A stretch of DNA of 64,000 nt, from positions 1,577,626,049 to 1,577,690,048 of the forward strand of contig NC_090445.1 of NCBI RefSeq assembly GCF_031143425.1. Direction: 5' to 3'. The notes below the pieces were generated by a model. It had not been told where the DNA came from and did not search any database. It saw only the letters and a list, made by a program, of their open reading frames with translations. Below, piece after piece: positions 37,771 to 48,918 of the stretch. Numbering within the stretch: position 1 is the stretch's first letter; each line of letters starts with the position of its first letter. The stretch is from Pleurodeles waltl (lineage: Eukaryota > Chordata > Amphibia > Caudata > Salamandridae). The position numbers and the translations under genes were made by a program.

Positions 37771-37838
37771 GGGCCATATGTACGAACACTTTTTCCCATA
37801 GACACAGAATGGGTAAAAACCTTTGCTACATCTGGCCC
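37771..37838. mobile_element. 68-bp MITE with TAA target duplication
   Basis: GGGCCATATGTA at the left end and TACATCTGGCCC at the right are inverted copies with one mismatch. Inner blocks TTTTTCCCAT and ATGGGTAAAAA also pair, so the element folds almost completely. TAA occurs on both sides (37768-37770 and 37839-37841), the 3-bp target duplication typical of PIF/Harbinger MITEs. Confidence 0.85.
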
Positions 37839-37841
37839 TAA

Positions 37842-39715
37842 ATCCCTAATTTTCTAAAGATGAGACTTGTGCTATTCAATGCCATCTAGGATCTGCAGTA
37901 GGGTGGATAATGCCAGGCCTTTATGCCACAAATAAAAATAATATTTGATAAATCTTTTTGACTTCATGCAGGAAAGTTGTAAAAATCATTGTCAGTGTCC
38001 TTTTTGGAGATCAACAGTCTTCCTTAACCTACATCTTTTTCTTCTGATGACTGTTCTGCCCCTGTATTCCTGTCTGAGAGCTCTCCTGTCCAGCTGGGTT
38101 TGTTTAGTACCTTATAAAAAACCTGATGATGATGATGCAGTTTGGGGGGGGAGGGCAGCAGGGCGAAAGGCCGCCATCTGCTTTTCATTAGCTTTTTTTT
38201 CTCACAAGATCTTTCCAAGAATTCTCCCTTTGAATGAGAAACCAACAACACACAGAAAAGTGCATAAATAACTGTACAATGGGGTGGGGGAATTAAGAAC
38301 ATGGATGCAGAGACGTCAGGGAGGATTTTTGTTCTTGTGTTCATCGATGTGGAAACGTGATTGTTGGCAGATGGCTCTCATGACACATGGAATTTGCTAA
38401 AACACATTTTTTTTTGAGTCATTTCTGAATGGAAACGGACGAATATTGATTGGTAAAGGGTAAAATTATCCCTGCTTTGATTGGAAGCGTAAGTTCTCCT
38501 GTCTGCATGAGAGAGGCGAGGGAATATTATAAACTATTGTTTTAAAGGTAGAACTTTGTGGGAAGTAAAGCTCTCTAGTCTCATGTGTCATGATAGAGTC
38601 AAGCGTGGAGGCTTGTACTACTTAATATCAGCACCAGCAATATCATGGCATACTAATATTGACGACAGACTATCGAAGGACAAAATATCAGAAGGTAAAT
38701 GCATACAGTGAAGTAGAGATTTATTATTCCCAAATCCACATCTGCGGACCCTGAAGATATATGTACCCCATAGGTATACATATGTATGGAGTTAGATACA
38801 GAAAATCTAGGCTTCTTACCTATTGCTATTTTATTTTCGATATTCTGTCCTCAATATTCTGTCCCAACAATATTATTGATTATATATTCACAGAACACAC
38901 CAGCGAGGAGTCCTCTATCCACAGGAAAGGGTTGTCATGCAGATCTACATACAGGACTGGGTTTATAGTTCTGTATAACACACCCCTTTCAAAAGGGGGA
39001 TCAGCCGGGCTTTTTTTCGCCAGGGTCCCGTGCAACCACTGTTAACAGGTTGAGCCTGTTTTTGTGATACGTATTCATAATGAGGAAACATCAGTCAGCA
39101 CTAGACGGCATCAAATACTGGACCTGCCTCAGAATGTATCCCAGGCTATTGTTTTTCCTTTGGACATTATGCTCCAGCATTTTAATTCTGAGGGGTCATG
39201 TATTGCACACATTGTGACTGTCCGGACTTCAGGACAATGTAAGATCATGTAAACTCTACAGCACTGATCCCGTCACAAGTTTTTTTCAGAGATCAGATTG
39301 CAGACCATCAGGCTCTGCGAAAAATGGATCGGCGTGGATGGTATGTAGGAACAGCACAGGAACCTGAATGACAAAGTTTATTTTGCACCACACAGGCTCA
39401 CTTAAGTGTTTGATACCTCATACTATCGTCGCCAGCGCAGCAGCATCGTAGGGTCTCACAACCACTTCCTGTGTGCTTATACTGATTAAAGCACAGGTGG
39501 CACCGATGTGAGGGACTGTGGACTGCTTTGTTTACTCTTCGCTTCAAACTTCGGACTACACGTCTGTAAAATTCAACAGGCATTTTAAGACGAGTCATTG
39601 GAGATCTGTGTACCTCTTTTATGCATTTTATACTTATTGTTTCAGAGGTTAGCAAATTATAATTTCAGAAATAGTATGTTCTTTTATCTGCCAACCTTTC
39701 AACCAATCAGAATAG
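37842..39715. other. No gene seen
   Basis: Frames of up to 108 codons lack recognised domains. No arrays or element ends were identified. Confidence 0.4.
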
Positions 39716-39719
39716 GGTT

Positions 39720-40160
39720 TGCAAAGTTGATGGATCCTTCTCCCTCCAGGGTCTTCAAGCTTGGAACAGCATGCCTGTCGAATTATGCCAAAATGAAATT
39801 GAACGGCCTTTTAGAAAGCAACTCAAGACCTGGCTTTTTCACTCTTTAGCAGGCCCCTTCGCGCCCTATTACTTACCAGTTAGTGCCAGGACACTCCATG
39901 AAGTAGCCACGTGCTTTAGAAATCTCGGTATTCATTCATTCTGTGCAGTGAGTGGACCAATCAGAAGTTGTGATCACTGTAGTTGAGTCTAATTGAGGAT
40001 TGGGATACCTCGAGCAGACAGACTGGCTGACTAAAGCTACCTTGTGGAATATCTTTCCTGCAGCTTGCACACTGTCAACATGAGCTGTGCATAGCGTCTT
40101 GAGGGACCAGCATTTTATTATTTGACTTGTAACTTTTATAAAAGTTTAGCTTCACCTTGC
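39720..40160 (+). mobile_element. 3' fragment of an L2/CR1-like LINE
   Basis: Plus-strand translation across 39740-39845 gives LQAWNSMPVELCQNEIERPF followed by RKQLKTWLFHSLAGP. This matches the conserved C-terminal tail of CR1/L2 reverse transcriptases, in which a WNSLP block is followed by an FRKQLKTWLF block. The preceding reverse transcriptase is missing, so this is a 5'-truncated relic. The 3' boundary is approximate. Confidence 0.7.
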
Positions 40161-42130
40161 GGTGGAGTGCTTAAATGTGTCCATGTTAAATGGCATAGAA
40201 AAGGGAAAGTGCAAACGGTATCCTGGAAACGTAGCCTGTGATATACTTTCTACATGTAAAGATATTAATAAGGAATGTGAGCACCCTCAGCAAAGAGGCC
40301 CAGAATATGGAAGGACATCAGCAAATGGCTGCCTCAAAGCCTTTGTTGGAACCTGACCAAGGTGGCATGGACCACATTGAATAGCCAGTCTGTCCCTAAA
40401 TGAGGCATGAACATCCAGTTTTTCTGCCCATCCTGCTGTATAATTGAATGGAGTATATAAAATATCTCATTGTTTTAGCCGGTGCCCTAATCAAAGTTGT
40501 TTGCTTTATTTTTCTCTGCTTTATTGTATTCACACCTGCTTACTTGCAGTCTTCTCAAGTATGGCAATGGAATTTTAGGTACTGACTCAGTGTGTCATTG
40601 CTGGTAGATTTGTTTCCAAAATGTATGCTTTCAATTAACGTTTGGTATGGAATCCTGTGGATCTGAGAGGATGAAGGAGTGCTAGCGTAGGTCTTAATGT
40701 CTAATGCATCCCGTGGTTTGCATGTTGTAGATTTCAAAATTAATTTTTCTAAGCACATTCTGAGGTCTAGGTTGTGAGAGACGGGGTGAGTGGACTACCT
40801 CTAGACACGATATTCTCTTTTCCAAGACAGTGAGTAGGCACTATCTCTTCCCCCACTTTTATAAATTTAAAGCTCTTCTCAATAGTTTTCTTCAGAATTA
40901 TTCCCTGAGCCCTAATGCTGTACCTCTTCACCCCCCGTCAGATCTAAAGCTGTCATTTGGCACTTATTTTTAGGTCGAGCGAGCAAGCACTCTGACTTGT
41001 TGTAATCGATCTATGGGCTTTTACCAACGCTCACCGCACGCCCATCACTCGTTCATGGGCTTGCCTTTCAAAATTCCTTTGTTATCATTGGTGAATGCTT
41101 TACATTTGTCCCTCCTTGGGGCAGTTTTGTTACCGCCTTGGCCATCAACCCTGTTACATGGATAATTGCACGTTTGCCGATACGTCTGACTGCCAGCAAA
41201 TTTCTTTTTCCTTTTGTGTCTGTCCTTCCCACTCACGCTCATGGCGCCCATGGCTCTTTGAATTGGCTTGTTTATGTCAACTGTTTTACTTTCCATTTTC
41301 AATTTATGTGGCAATAAAAGTCCAGTTAGGAATTTACAAAGCTAATAGCTCTTAATGAGCAAATGTGAGACCCATTCTCATACATGCTAAAATAACACTC
41401 AATGGTCTAATTCTAATTCTAATTCAAAGAGTTAATCTCCATTTAAAGTTGTGCGGGATAGGAATCTAGGGATCATTTTAATACAGCTCTTTCTTTAAAT
41501 CCCAAATCCCAAATCTTGAAGGTTGCAATATACATCTTTATTTTTCTTTGTTCCCATTGTGACACTATTCCGACTTCCTTCTGTCATCTTCACACTCTGT
41601 CACTATGGAAATGCTGCTTATCTTTGGTTTCCAAAACACATGCATCAGAGACTCCAGCTGGTACAAATTACAGTTGTGGGACTGGTTCGTGGTATGCCAC
41701 GTCAATAACCTTGCTGCCAAGCTATGCCCAATGCCCTTAAAGGTTGCCTCATTGACAATAATTTGGCATTTTGGAAAGCTGTAAAAGTTAGCTGTTTCTC
41801 TACCTGGAATCTTAATTCTGGACACTAGTCTCCTGAAGGTTGCCTAATTTAGAGCACTTGAATGCCTTTCATGGTGTGTGTGTGTGCTCTGTAAATGAAG
41901 CTTATTTAGAACTTGGTTGATCTATCCGAACAGGTTGGTGTTTACTGCCAGCTAATGGGCGCAATGAACTACAGTTGTGCACACCTTCAAACCCCACACA
42001 TGAGTGAAAGATATACTGAAAATATTCTTCGTATACAGGTGCTACACATGGTACCCCATGTTGCTGGAGAGTCTGTAGACCCTTGGTTACAGAGAGTGGG
42101 TGCTGAGAAGGTCTGTTGAGTTCCCTTCCT
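40161..42130. other. No gene seen
   Basis: Short motif-free frames only, up to 89 codons. Confidence 0.4.
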
Positions 42131-42134
42131 GACT

Positions 42135-42595
42135 GTCAAGGGCAGGCTTCTCCAGTGAGTACCTCGTGAGCTACTAGTAACTCTCCGGCTACTTATAAGT
42201 AGCTCTCCTGTGTAGAGCCCAGCCTACTAAAGTGTAACTTTTTGCTTGGTTTATTTAATATACGAATCCCAAATTTGAAAATCTTGTATTGAAGACAAAG
42301 GTGCGTGTAACCCATAAGTTTGACTAATGTTTGAAGACAAATGGCTGAAATTCCAAAATATATTTGAAGCTGATACCTTAGTGGTGTAGCTCATGAGGGT
42401 TGACGAGACATACAAAATTATTACCTTGGTGCCAGTGACACTGGAGCTGTAACTGTCATGCATTAACTCTGGATATGCACTTCAAAGTGATAAAGCCATT
42501 TTCACATTATTGTGCACAGACTCGCGTGATGCACTGATAATTTTGCATTGGGTGACCACTAATGTCATCGTGTCTTATATGGTCACTATTAAAGG
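42135..42595. repeat. Probable interspersed repeat with 16-bp palindrome
   Basis: Begins with CTTCTCCAGTGAGTACCTCG and contains the perfect palindrome GCTACTTATAAGTAGC (42188-42203) next to a similar AGCTACTAGTAACTCTC block. The rest to about 42595 has no coding potential. I believe this is a common salamander repeat, but only from general familiarity; the ends are not defined. Confidence 0.4.
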
Positions 42596-42618
42596 ACTAA
42601 TAATATTGGTAGCTAAAT

Positions 42619-45485
42619 ATGATTTCCATCGAGTATGTTCAGGAGGACAACATGAATAACATGGCTGATGATCCACCCAAAGTAATTGCTCCAAAGCTCC
42701 TAGCAGATACCACAGAAAATAGAATAGAAAAGGTAATATATGTAAAAGAAGATGTTCCACTTGCTGCAAAGGAAATATCTGATCCCACTACTAAAAGATC
42801 CTTTTCATTCCATGTTATTGAAGAATTACTGCTGGCACCAACACACATCATGAATGGACATAAGGCTATTGAATAGGCCACTGGCCCATTCAGTTGCTTC
42901 CTTTTGTGCTTGCGTCAGTCTAATCTGATCTATCTAGCAACAGAAGAGATCTTTTACTAAAGGTATCGGAGGAACCATTGATACCCACTGTGCAGCCACA
43001 AAACAAAATCACTAACTATTTTATGAATGTATCAACCAATGAGCAGTCACTAGCGAAGGCAAATGGACAGTGCTCATCACCTGACATAAAATGTAAAAAC
43101 TTACAAGGAAAGAGCGCCAGTGTGCAAATTACCCCGCTAAGAGATTGGAACATACAAAGGTTCTGACAGCAGAGACATGTTCTTTTTCAACCTTGACTGA
43201 TTGTGGTCTGCCTAAGCATTAGATCATAACTGTAGCAGCCTTTCATAATGAATATAATGCTGGAGAAAGCAACAGCCAGGAGCCAGTGCTCAGTATATGG
43301 AATAGTTCATCTGTAGAGAATAGAAAACCGAGAATGGTAGCCAGTATCCATCTACACCCTTCTTGGCCTGTCCAAACCAGTCATTTCTGTTACTAGTGGG
43401 CCTTCTGACTTCTCTTTGGAGCTGGATGAAGAAGTCTTGGGCCTGGTATATGCATAGGATGGTGCACTCAGCTCTAGCAGATCCTGCCTAAACAACACCA
43501 TTAAATCAGTATCACTGGGCTGTGAGTTACCAAAGCATAGCAGTGTTAATGCTACAGATTATCATCCTCCAGAGCATACTCAGAGCAACCAATTCACGCA
43601 ATTATGCACACCACATGTAGAACATTGGATTTCATGGTGAATAACCTAGTAGGGCAGAGTATAAAACTTGACAACCAGACAGAAATCCTCTGTGATACGT
43701 CATCTAGCATAGCAACTATTGACTCTTGCATGCATGCAATGCAGTGTGGGGTAAAAGAATCACTTAAGAGTAATGCCTTCTCCAATGAGATAAGGACTTG
43801 CTCGAAAATCATTATTAAGCTTGCAGGCGTCCCGTAAGTTATTAGTTCAATTCCAGACAATTACAAAAAGACAAGCAGAGGAATATACACTTGAACTGCA
43901 ACAAAATTGGTCCCCAATATTCCCAGTCCTATATGCACTGGGCAGAATGAGGGCAGGCCTCAAGTGAGGCCAAGAGATTGTTGGTAAATAATGAAAATAG
44001 AGAGGACAACGGGTCAAATGACTGCTCTAACCTCAGTGTTCTATGTACAAGATCTGGTCATTCTTTAGAATGCTAGAAAAAAAGGCAATTCTCAAGCAGC
44101 CTTACAAATAACAATGTACAATAAAAAAAATAAAAAAAAAAACACAAAAAGAAAAACAACAGAAAGACCATGCCGCTTGACGCTGGAACCGGAAAGACAG
44201 AAAATTCTTTCTGCATGGAGGAGAAAGCACTAAAATTGAATGAATATAATGATCAAGATGGGGAAATCAAAAGTGAGACAGTAGTAGATAAGTCAAAAAA
44301 GGAAATTACAAATGCAGAAAGTGTATTAAATGACGCACAACATCTGAAATGCAAACCATCATGCTGGAAGCACACTCATACACAAAAATGTCCTACTGGC
44401 TCCAGGGTGCCTTCTGAAGTAGCAGATAGTGGGGCGGTTACGTCTGCTAACCATCAAAAGTACTGTATAGTCCAACGAATAGATCAGGAAGTGAAACTCT
44501 CTTAACATCAAGCAATGAAGCTGGCTTGTCAAAGCCAATTGGCTGACCGTTATGCCCCATGAAGGATTTAATTATAGCACCCCCGCCCCCAAAGTATGTT
44601 TAGGAGCGATGGCCACTATTGAAGAAAACAATCTGTTTAGTATAGGAGCGTAGAGTCTGTCATTGGTGATATGGGGCATACTGAAGTACCCCTCAGTTCT
44701 CAATCGAAGATCATCTGAGCTGAAATCTTGGGAGCATTGTTGTAGAAGCTGCCCAGAGCACAGTAGCTCTATGTCAGGATCCAGTGTCGACCCCCATACA
44801 ATGGCCCCCTCTGTTGGCCTACCAGTGCTGCTAGTAACAAAACTTGTAAACTAGTACTTACTCCCTGGGCAGAAAGCCATCATACAAGTGCACCAGCGGC
44901 AAATTAGCTCACTTGTAACATAACATCTCAAAACACTGTAGTGTCTGGATTAGCGCACCAAGGAGAAATGCTACTGGCAAGTGACACTCACACCGCAGGT
45001 TATGAACTGGCCACCAGGATTACATCAGTGTTTAGTAGACAGGAAAATATAGGCATATGGACCTTAAAGTCCAGACAACAGAGGATGGGACCTGATAACT
45101 GCTGGAGGGCCTGTGACAAGAAAGTTCCCCAAGTGCACCAGAAAATGCCATGGTGCCTAGAGAGATGTGCAAGGATTCTGCATTCATGTTATTTACACCC
45201 ACATACCGGCTTCGTGGACATTATGACATCCTTAACAGATGCAATTTATTGAGAGTCCTGCACTCCCGGCAAGGATTACAAAATCAGTCATCACAAAAAC
45301 TACTGAGAGTTGGATTTACACAAACTCACTCCACTAAAGTGGGGGAATCTACGATAGCATTGTGGGCAGATAAGCATACAGTGGAGAAGATTCTTGGAAA
45401 TAGCAACTTATTAGCCAACTGCAGAGCACCTGGCCATGACAGTACCCCACACCCTTTCCAACAGTATTTGAAACTGTATACATAA
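42619..45485 (+). pseudogene. LINE ORF1 relic
   Basis: A series of plus-strand open segments (42619-42876, 42978-43166, 43604-43837, 44170-44505, 44941-45252 and 45150-45485) lie head to tail in front of the endonuclease. They are polar and rich in Lys, Glu, Ser and Asn, as expected for an RNA-binding ORF1 protein. The last segments give TPTYRLRGHYDILNRCNLLR followed by a basic tail, consistent with the C-terminal nucleic-acid-binding domain of ORF1 proteins. The assignment rests mainly on position and composition. Confidence 0.6.
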
Positions 45486-45780
45486 ACTCAGCAAGCCATC
45501 AGCATGCAGAAAGAACCTCAAAAACCATGTGTATTGGTATCAGCCTCGGGTCACTCAAGAATGTCTTTGAGGACGAAGCTCAATGAAGGTTAATATACAG
45601 TCATCTATTACAAGTTCTAATCTGGAAAACCAGAGGAATACCCAAAGCTATGCCAATATGAATTTTATATAATCTCAATCCACACAGAATGGGTGCACAT
45701 GGCCCTCAAACACAAATCTCCCAGGATTGCCAGTATATGTTGTTGATCATCCATATGAGTTGGGTAGTAGCCTAAATCAT

Positions 45781-48700
45781 ATGATTAGGCTAAACGTGCT
45801 TAGTTGGAACATTGCTGGCCTGAAATTGAAGTTAGATGATAGAGATTAGGTAAAATTTGTGAAATCAAATGCTATTTGTTGCTTCTTAGGAGACCTGGGC
45901 TCTGGATGAGAGTGATGTGGGTGGCTTTACTGCGTATAGTACAAAAGAAACAAAAGGGAGAGCGAGAGGTGGTCTCACTCTCTGGGTATCTACCCAATTG
46001 GACACAGTTGCTTAAGTATTCTCCCAAATTAACAAGAACTTGCAAAAGCTGGCGATATCTTGTGATTTTTGGGAGCTAACCCTAATGAATATTTACTTTT
46101 TCCCAGGATTGCAATCAGATTTTTATAGGCAACTGAATGAGCTAGGGAATCAAATATTTTCAGACAAACATTTTCGTCACCTTCATGTTCCAATCATCCA
46201 CAAGCAAATCAACATGTCATTATGGTTTGCAGCGAATTTAACACCAAATTTTGCATAATTATGTTATCCATAGACCAACCTCTCCACAAACTTTAAGTCG
46301 TCGGTCAGGGAGAGGAGCCTCTCTAACGTCTTTCGCTCTCAAAAATGATATATATCCCCTAAATGGTCCATGCCTACATACTTGCCAGCTCACCACACCT
46401 TTCGGGCATGGGGCTACGCAAGCTTCATAGATTATATCCTAACCAGTTTGGGCTCGTGGCAGCTGGTCGATTACCTCTTAATTGAACAAAGAATTAAGAA
46501 TGATCATGACCCTCTTATATCATGCTTAAGTGTGCCAGCATGGATAAATACGAACGTTACTCTCATCCCAGAGCTGCAGAAAAACGTATTACAATTAACA
46601 ACAAACAGGAAGCACATTAGGCCAAAACTGGGCCTTGACAGAGCCCTAAACTTCGAGCAAAAAGTAATCAATGACTACCAGGAGATAAGTGAGTTCAATG
46701 GTCTAGATATCATTCCTAAATTTGAAACTCTAGTTAACCTATCTCGGGGGCAAGTTGGCCTGCAACCAGACCCAGGATGCAGGCATGCCAGTTACTGCAT
46801 CCCCTGCACATACAATTGTTGGACCAGAAGAGCAACAGGCTCAAATCTGCACTTTCAGTGGCACTGAAAACAAGGCATTATACTATGGATGGGGAAAACT
46901 ATTTAAAAGAGCTAAGGCGAAAAGTACAAGTGTCTTGTTAAATATGACAAAAAGCCAAGTACAAGTAAAGGCCTGGCAGCCACTCATGGAAGCTCTCAGA
47001 AGCGAAAACACCAAGCGCTTCTGGGAGCTAGTATGGTGGGGATCACAAGGTATCCCAAGACAGTTGGAGAGTACTATTCTGCCTGTCTTCTGGTTTAACT
47101 ATTTTTCATTACTATACAGTCTTCAATCCAAATAAACTATTGCACTGAGGGAAAAATACTGGGGATTGAAGGACAACCGAATAAAAAATGTCTTACGGAG
47201 GAGATCTGAAGTATTATACCGCTGAGCACATTGGAAAGTTAATTGATAAATAAGGAATTTTCTGAAAGTGCAGTTGTCTAGCAATTCTTAGCCAGAAACA
47301 AAACAGGGCCCCAGGTCTTGACCGGATCCCAGTGGACAGGTACAGATCAGAGCTTTCTTCCTGGGTACCTATTTTATCTGCAGTTTATAATGCAAAATTC
47401 CATGGTTCCAGGAGAGGATACCAGCATCGATCGTGGAGATCTGCAGTATTTGTCCCCCACACAAGAAAGGACCTCTGGGTTATCCCTCTAATTAACGACC
47501 AAATTCATTACTCGGTGCAGTAGGGGAAATATATGCCAAGCTTCTGTATACTCAACTAGGTGATTGGCTAAGCGACAGTGGGATCATGAACGTATCACTG
47601 GCGGGCTTCCAGAAGCGGCAAGGAACAATTGACCTGTCAATGCAATTATTCTACCTCGGTTTGAAATATACCAGCACCAAAAAGTTCAAACTGATATCAG
47701 ACTTTCATAGATTTAAAAATGTTTTTTGATACTGTAAGCTGTGAACTTCAGTGGCAAACATAACTAAACTTGGGCTGCCCAACGAAACTATGTCAGCGAT
47801 CAAGCAATTATTTAGCAATAATACTTAATTGGTTGGGTATGGCCTAGCGGGCGAAATCACTGAAAGCTTTAGCATAAATATCGGGCTCAGACAGAGTTGC
47901 GTCTTGGCACCAGCCTTGTTTAATATCTTTATTAATGATGTTGTTCACCACCTGAGGACCCTAAATCTTGATGTAGTGGTTTGTGGGGGCAAAAGAAATG
48001 GCAATCCTGTGCTTCGCTGATGACAGGGTCCTGTCACGTGAAGAACTAGCTATGTACAAGCTCTTGAATGCATTTGAAAACTATTACACACAAATAAACT
48101 GCAGATTAATATTGCAAAAACAAAATATATGATCATAAAGGGCAGCCCTAAATTGTGGAGCTTCTTTAAAATCTATGGAACTAAGTTGGATCGCTTTGAC
48201 CATTACGTAGAGGTAAGTTTGACTCCAAGTTGGACTGGTCAGCTCAGCTACTTAAAGTTGAAGCAACATTGAGTCAATATGGTGGCAGTGTGCTCAGCTT
48301 TTCCAAAAGTCAGGGGAATCGATTAATTGGCCCCGCCCTTGACGCCTACAACGCACAAGCTTCTGCGGCATGCCTATATGGTGCAGATCTGTGGGCTATA
48401 AAAATGTGAAAGGGTTGACTAAGTTAGAGAATGGTTTTTTATGTCGCTTACTTCTGCTTGGTCCTGGGACCCCTATGGATGCATTGAGGCATGAACTGGA
48501 TGGTAAACCCACTGAGAAGTTCGCAGCATTATGTTCCATCCAACATTTGGTAAGAATTTGGACTAAACCAATGCTGAAACCTTATCTGAAGATCATGCAA
48601 GCGGTATGGGTGAAAACTAAACAAGTTAAATTACCCTGGTTTAGTCATGTGCCTAACGTTTTGCAAACCATAGGATGTGCTGATTACTGTTTGAACAAGG

Positions 48701-48918
48701 AAAAATACAAAGAATACCGGAAAGACAGGCGAGGAGAGGTTTTGGCAATATATGTTCTTTAATCTTTTGGGGCAGAAGATAGACCAGCTCCGGACCCTCA
48801 AGCCTACTCTGATCTTCGAACCATACTTAGACAAACCGAATCCCCATTTCAAAAGGTCATTGTATGTTAATTTCAGGTTAGGTACTCTACCGGTGAAGCA
48901 GTCCAACTTTTCATGGAA
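45781..48918 (+). pseudogene. LINE ORF2 relic: endonuclease plus reverse transcriptase
   Basis: The endonuclease starts LNVLSWNIAGLKLK (WN motif at 45805-45810), continues through GRARGGLTLWVSTQLD and ends with SFIDYILTSLG and NDHDPLI near 46510, matching the conserved SDHDP catalytic block. The reverse transcriptase shows NRAPGLDRIPVDRYR at about 47302, LAGFQKRQGTIDLSMQLF at about 47600, GLRQSCVLAPALFNIFINDV at about 47883 and the FADD box at 48013-48024. The C-terminal part (48370-48918) is in two frames and ends at VNFRLGTLPVKQSNFSWK. At least eight frame breaks or stops are needed to read it through. Confidence 0.85.

Larger units (their letters stand above)
42619..48918 (+). mobile_element. 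Decayed non-LTR retrotransposon (APE type), two ORFs
   Basis: About 6.3 kb with ORF1-like segments (42619-45485), an apurinic-type endonuclease (45781-46540), a reverse transcriptase (47275-48100) and a C-terminal region up to the edge of the tandem duplication. Order and spacing are those of an APE-type LINE. Many stops and frameshifts show it is inactive. An internal A-rich tract lies at 44124-44160. The LINE text appears to stop where the duplicated unit begins. Clade is not assigned. Confidence 0.85.
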
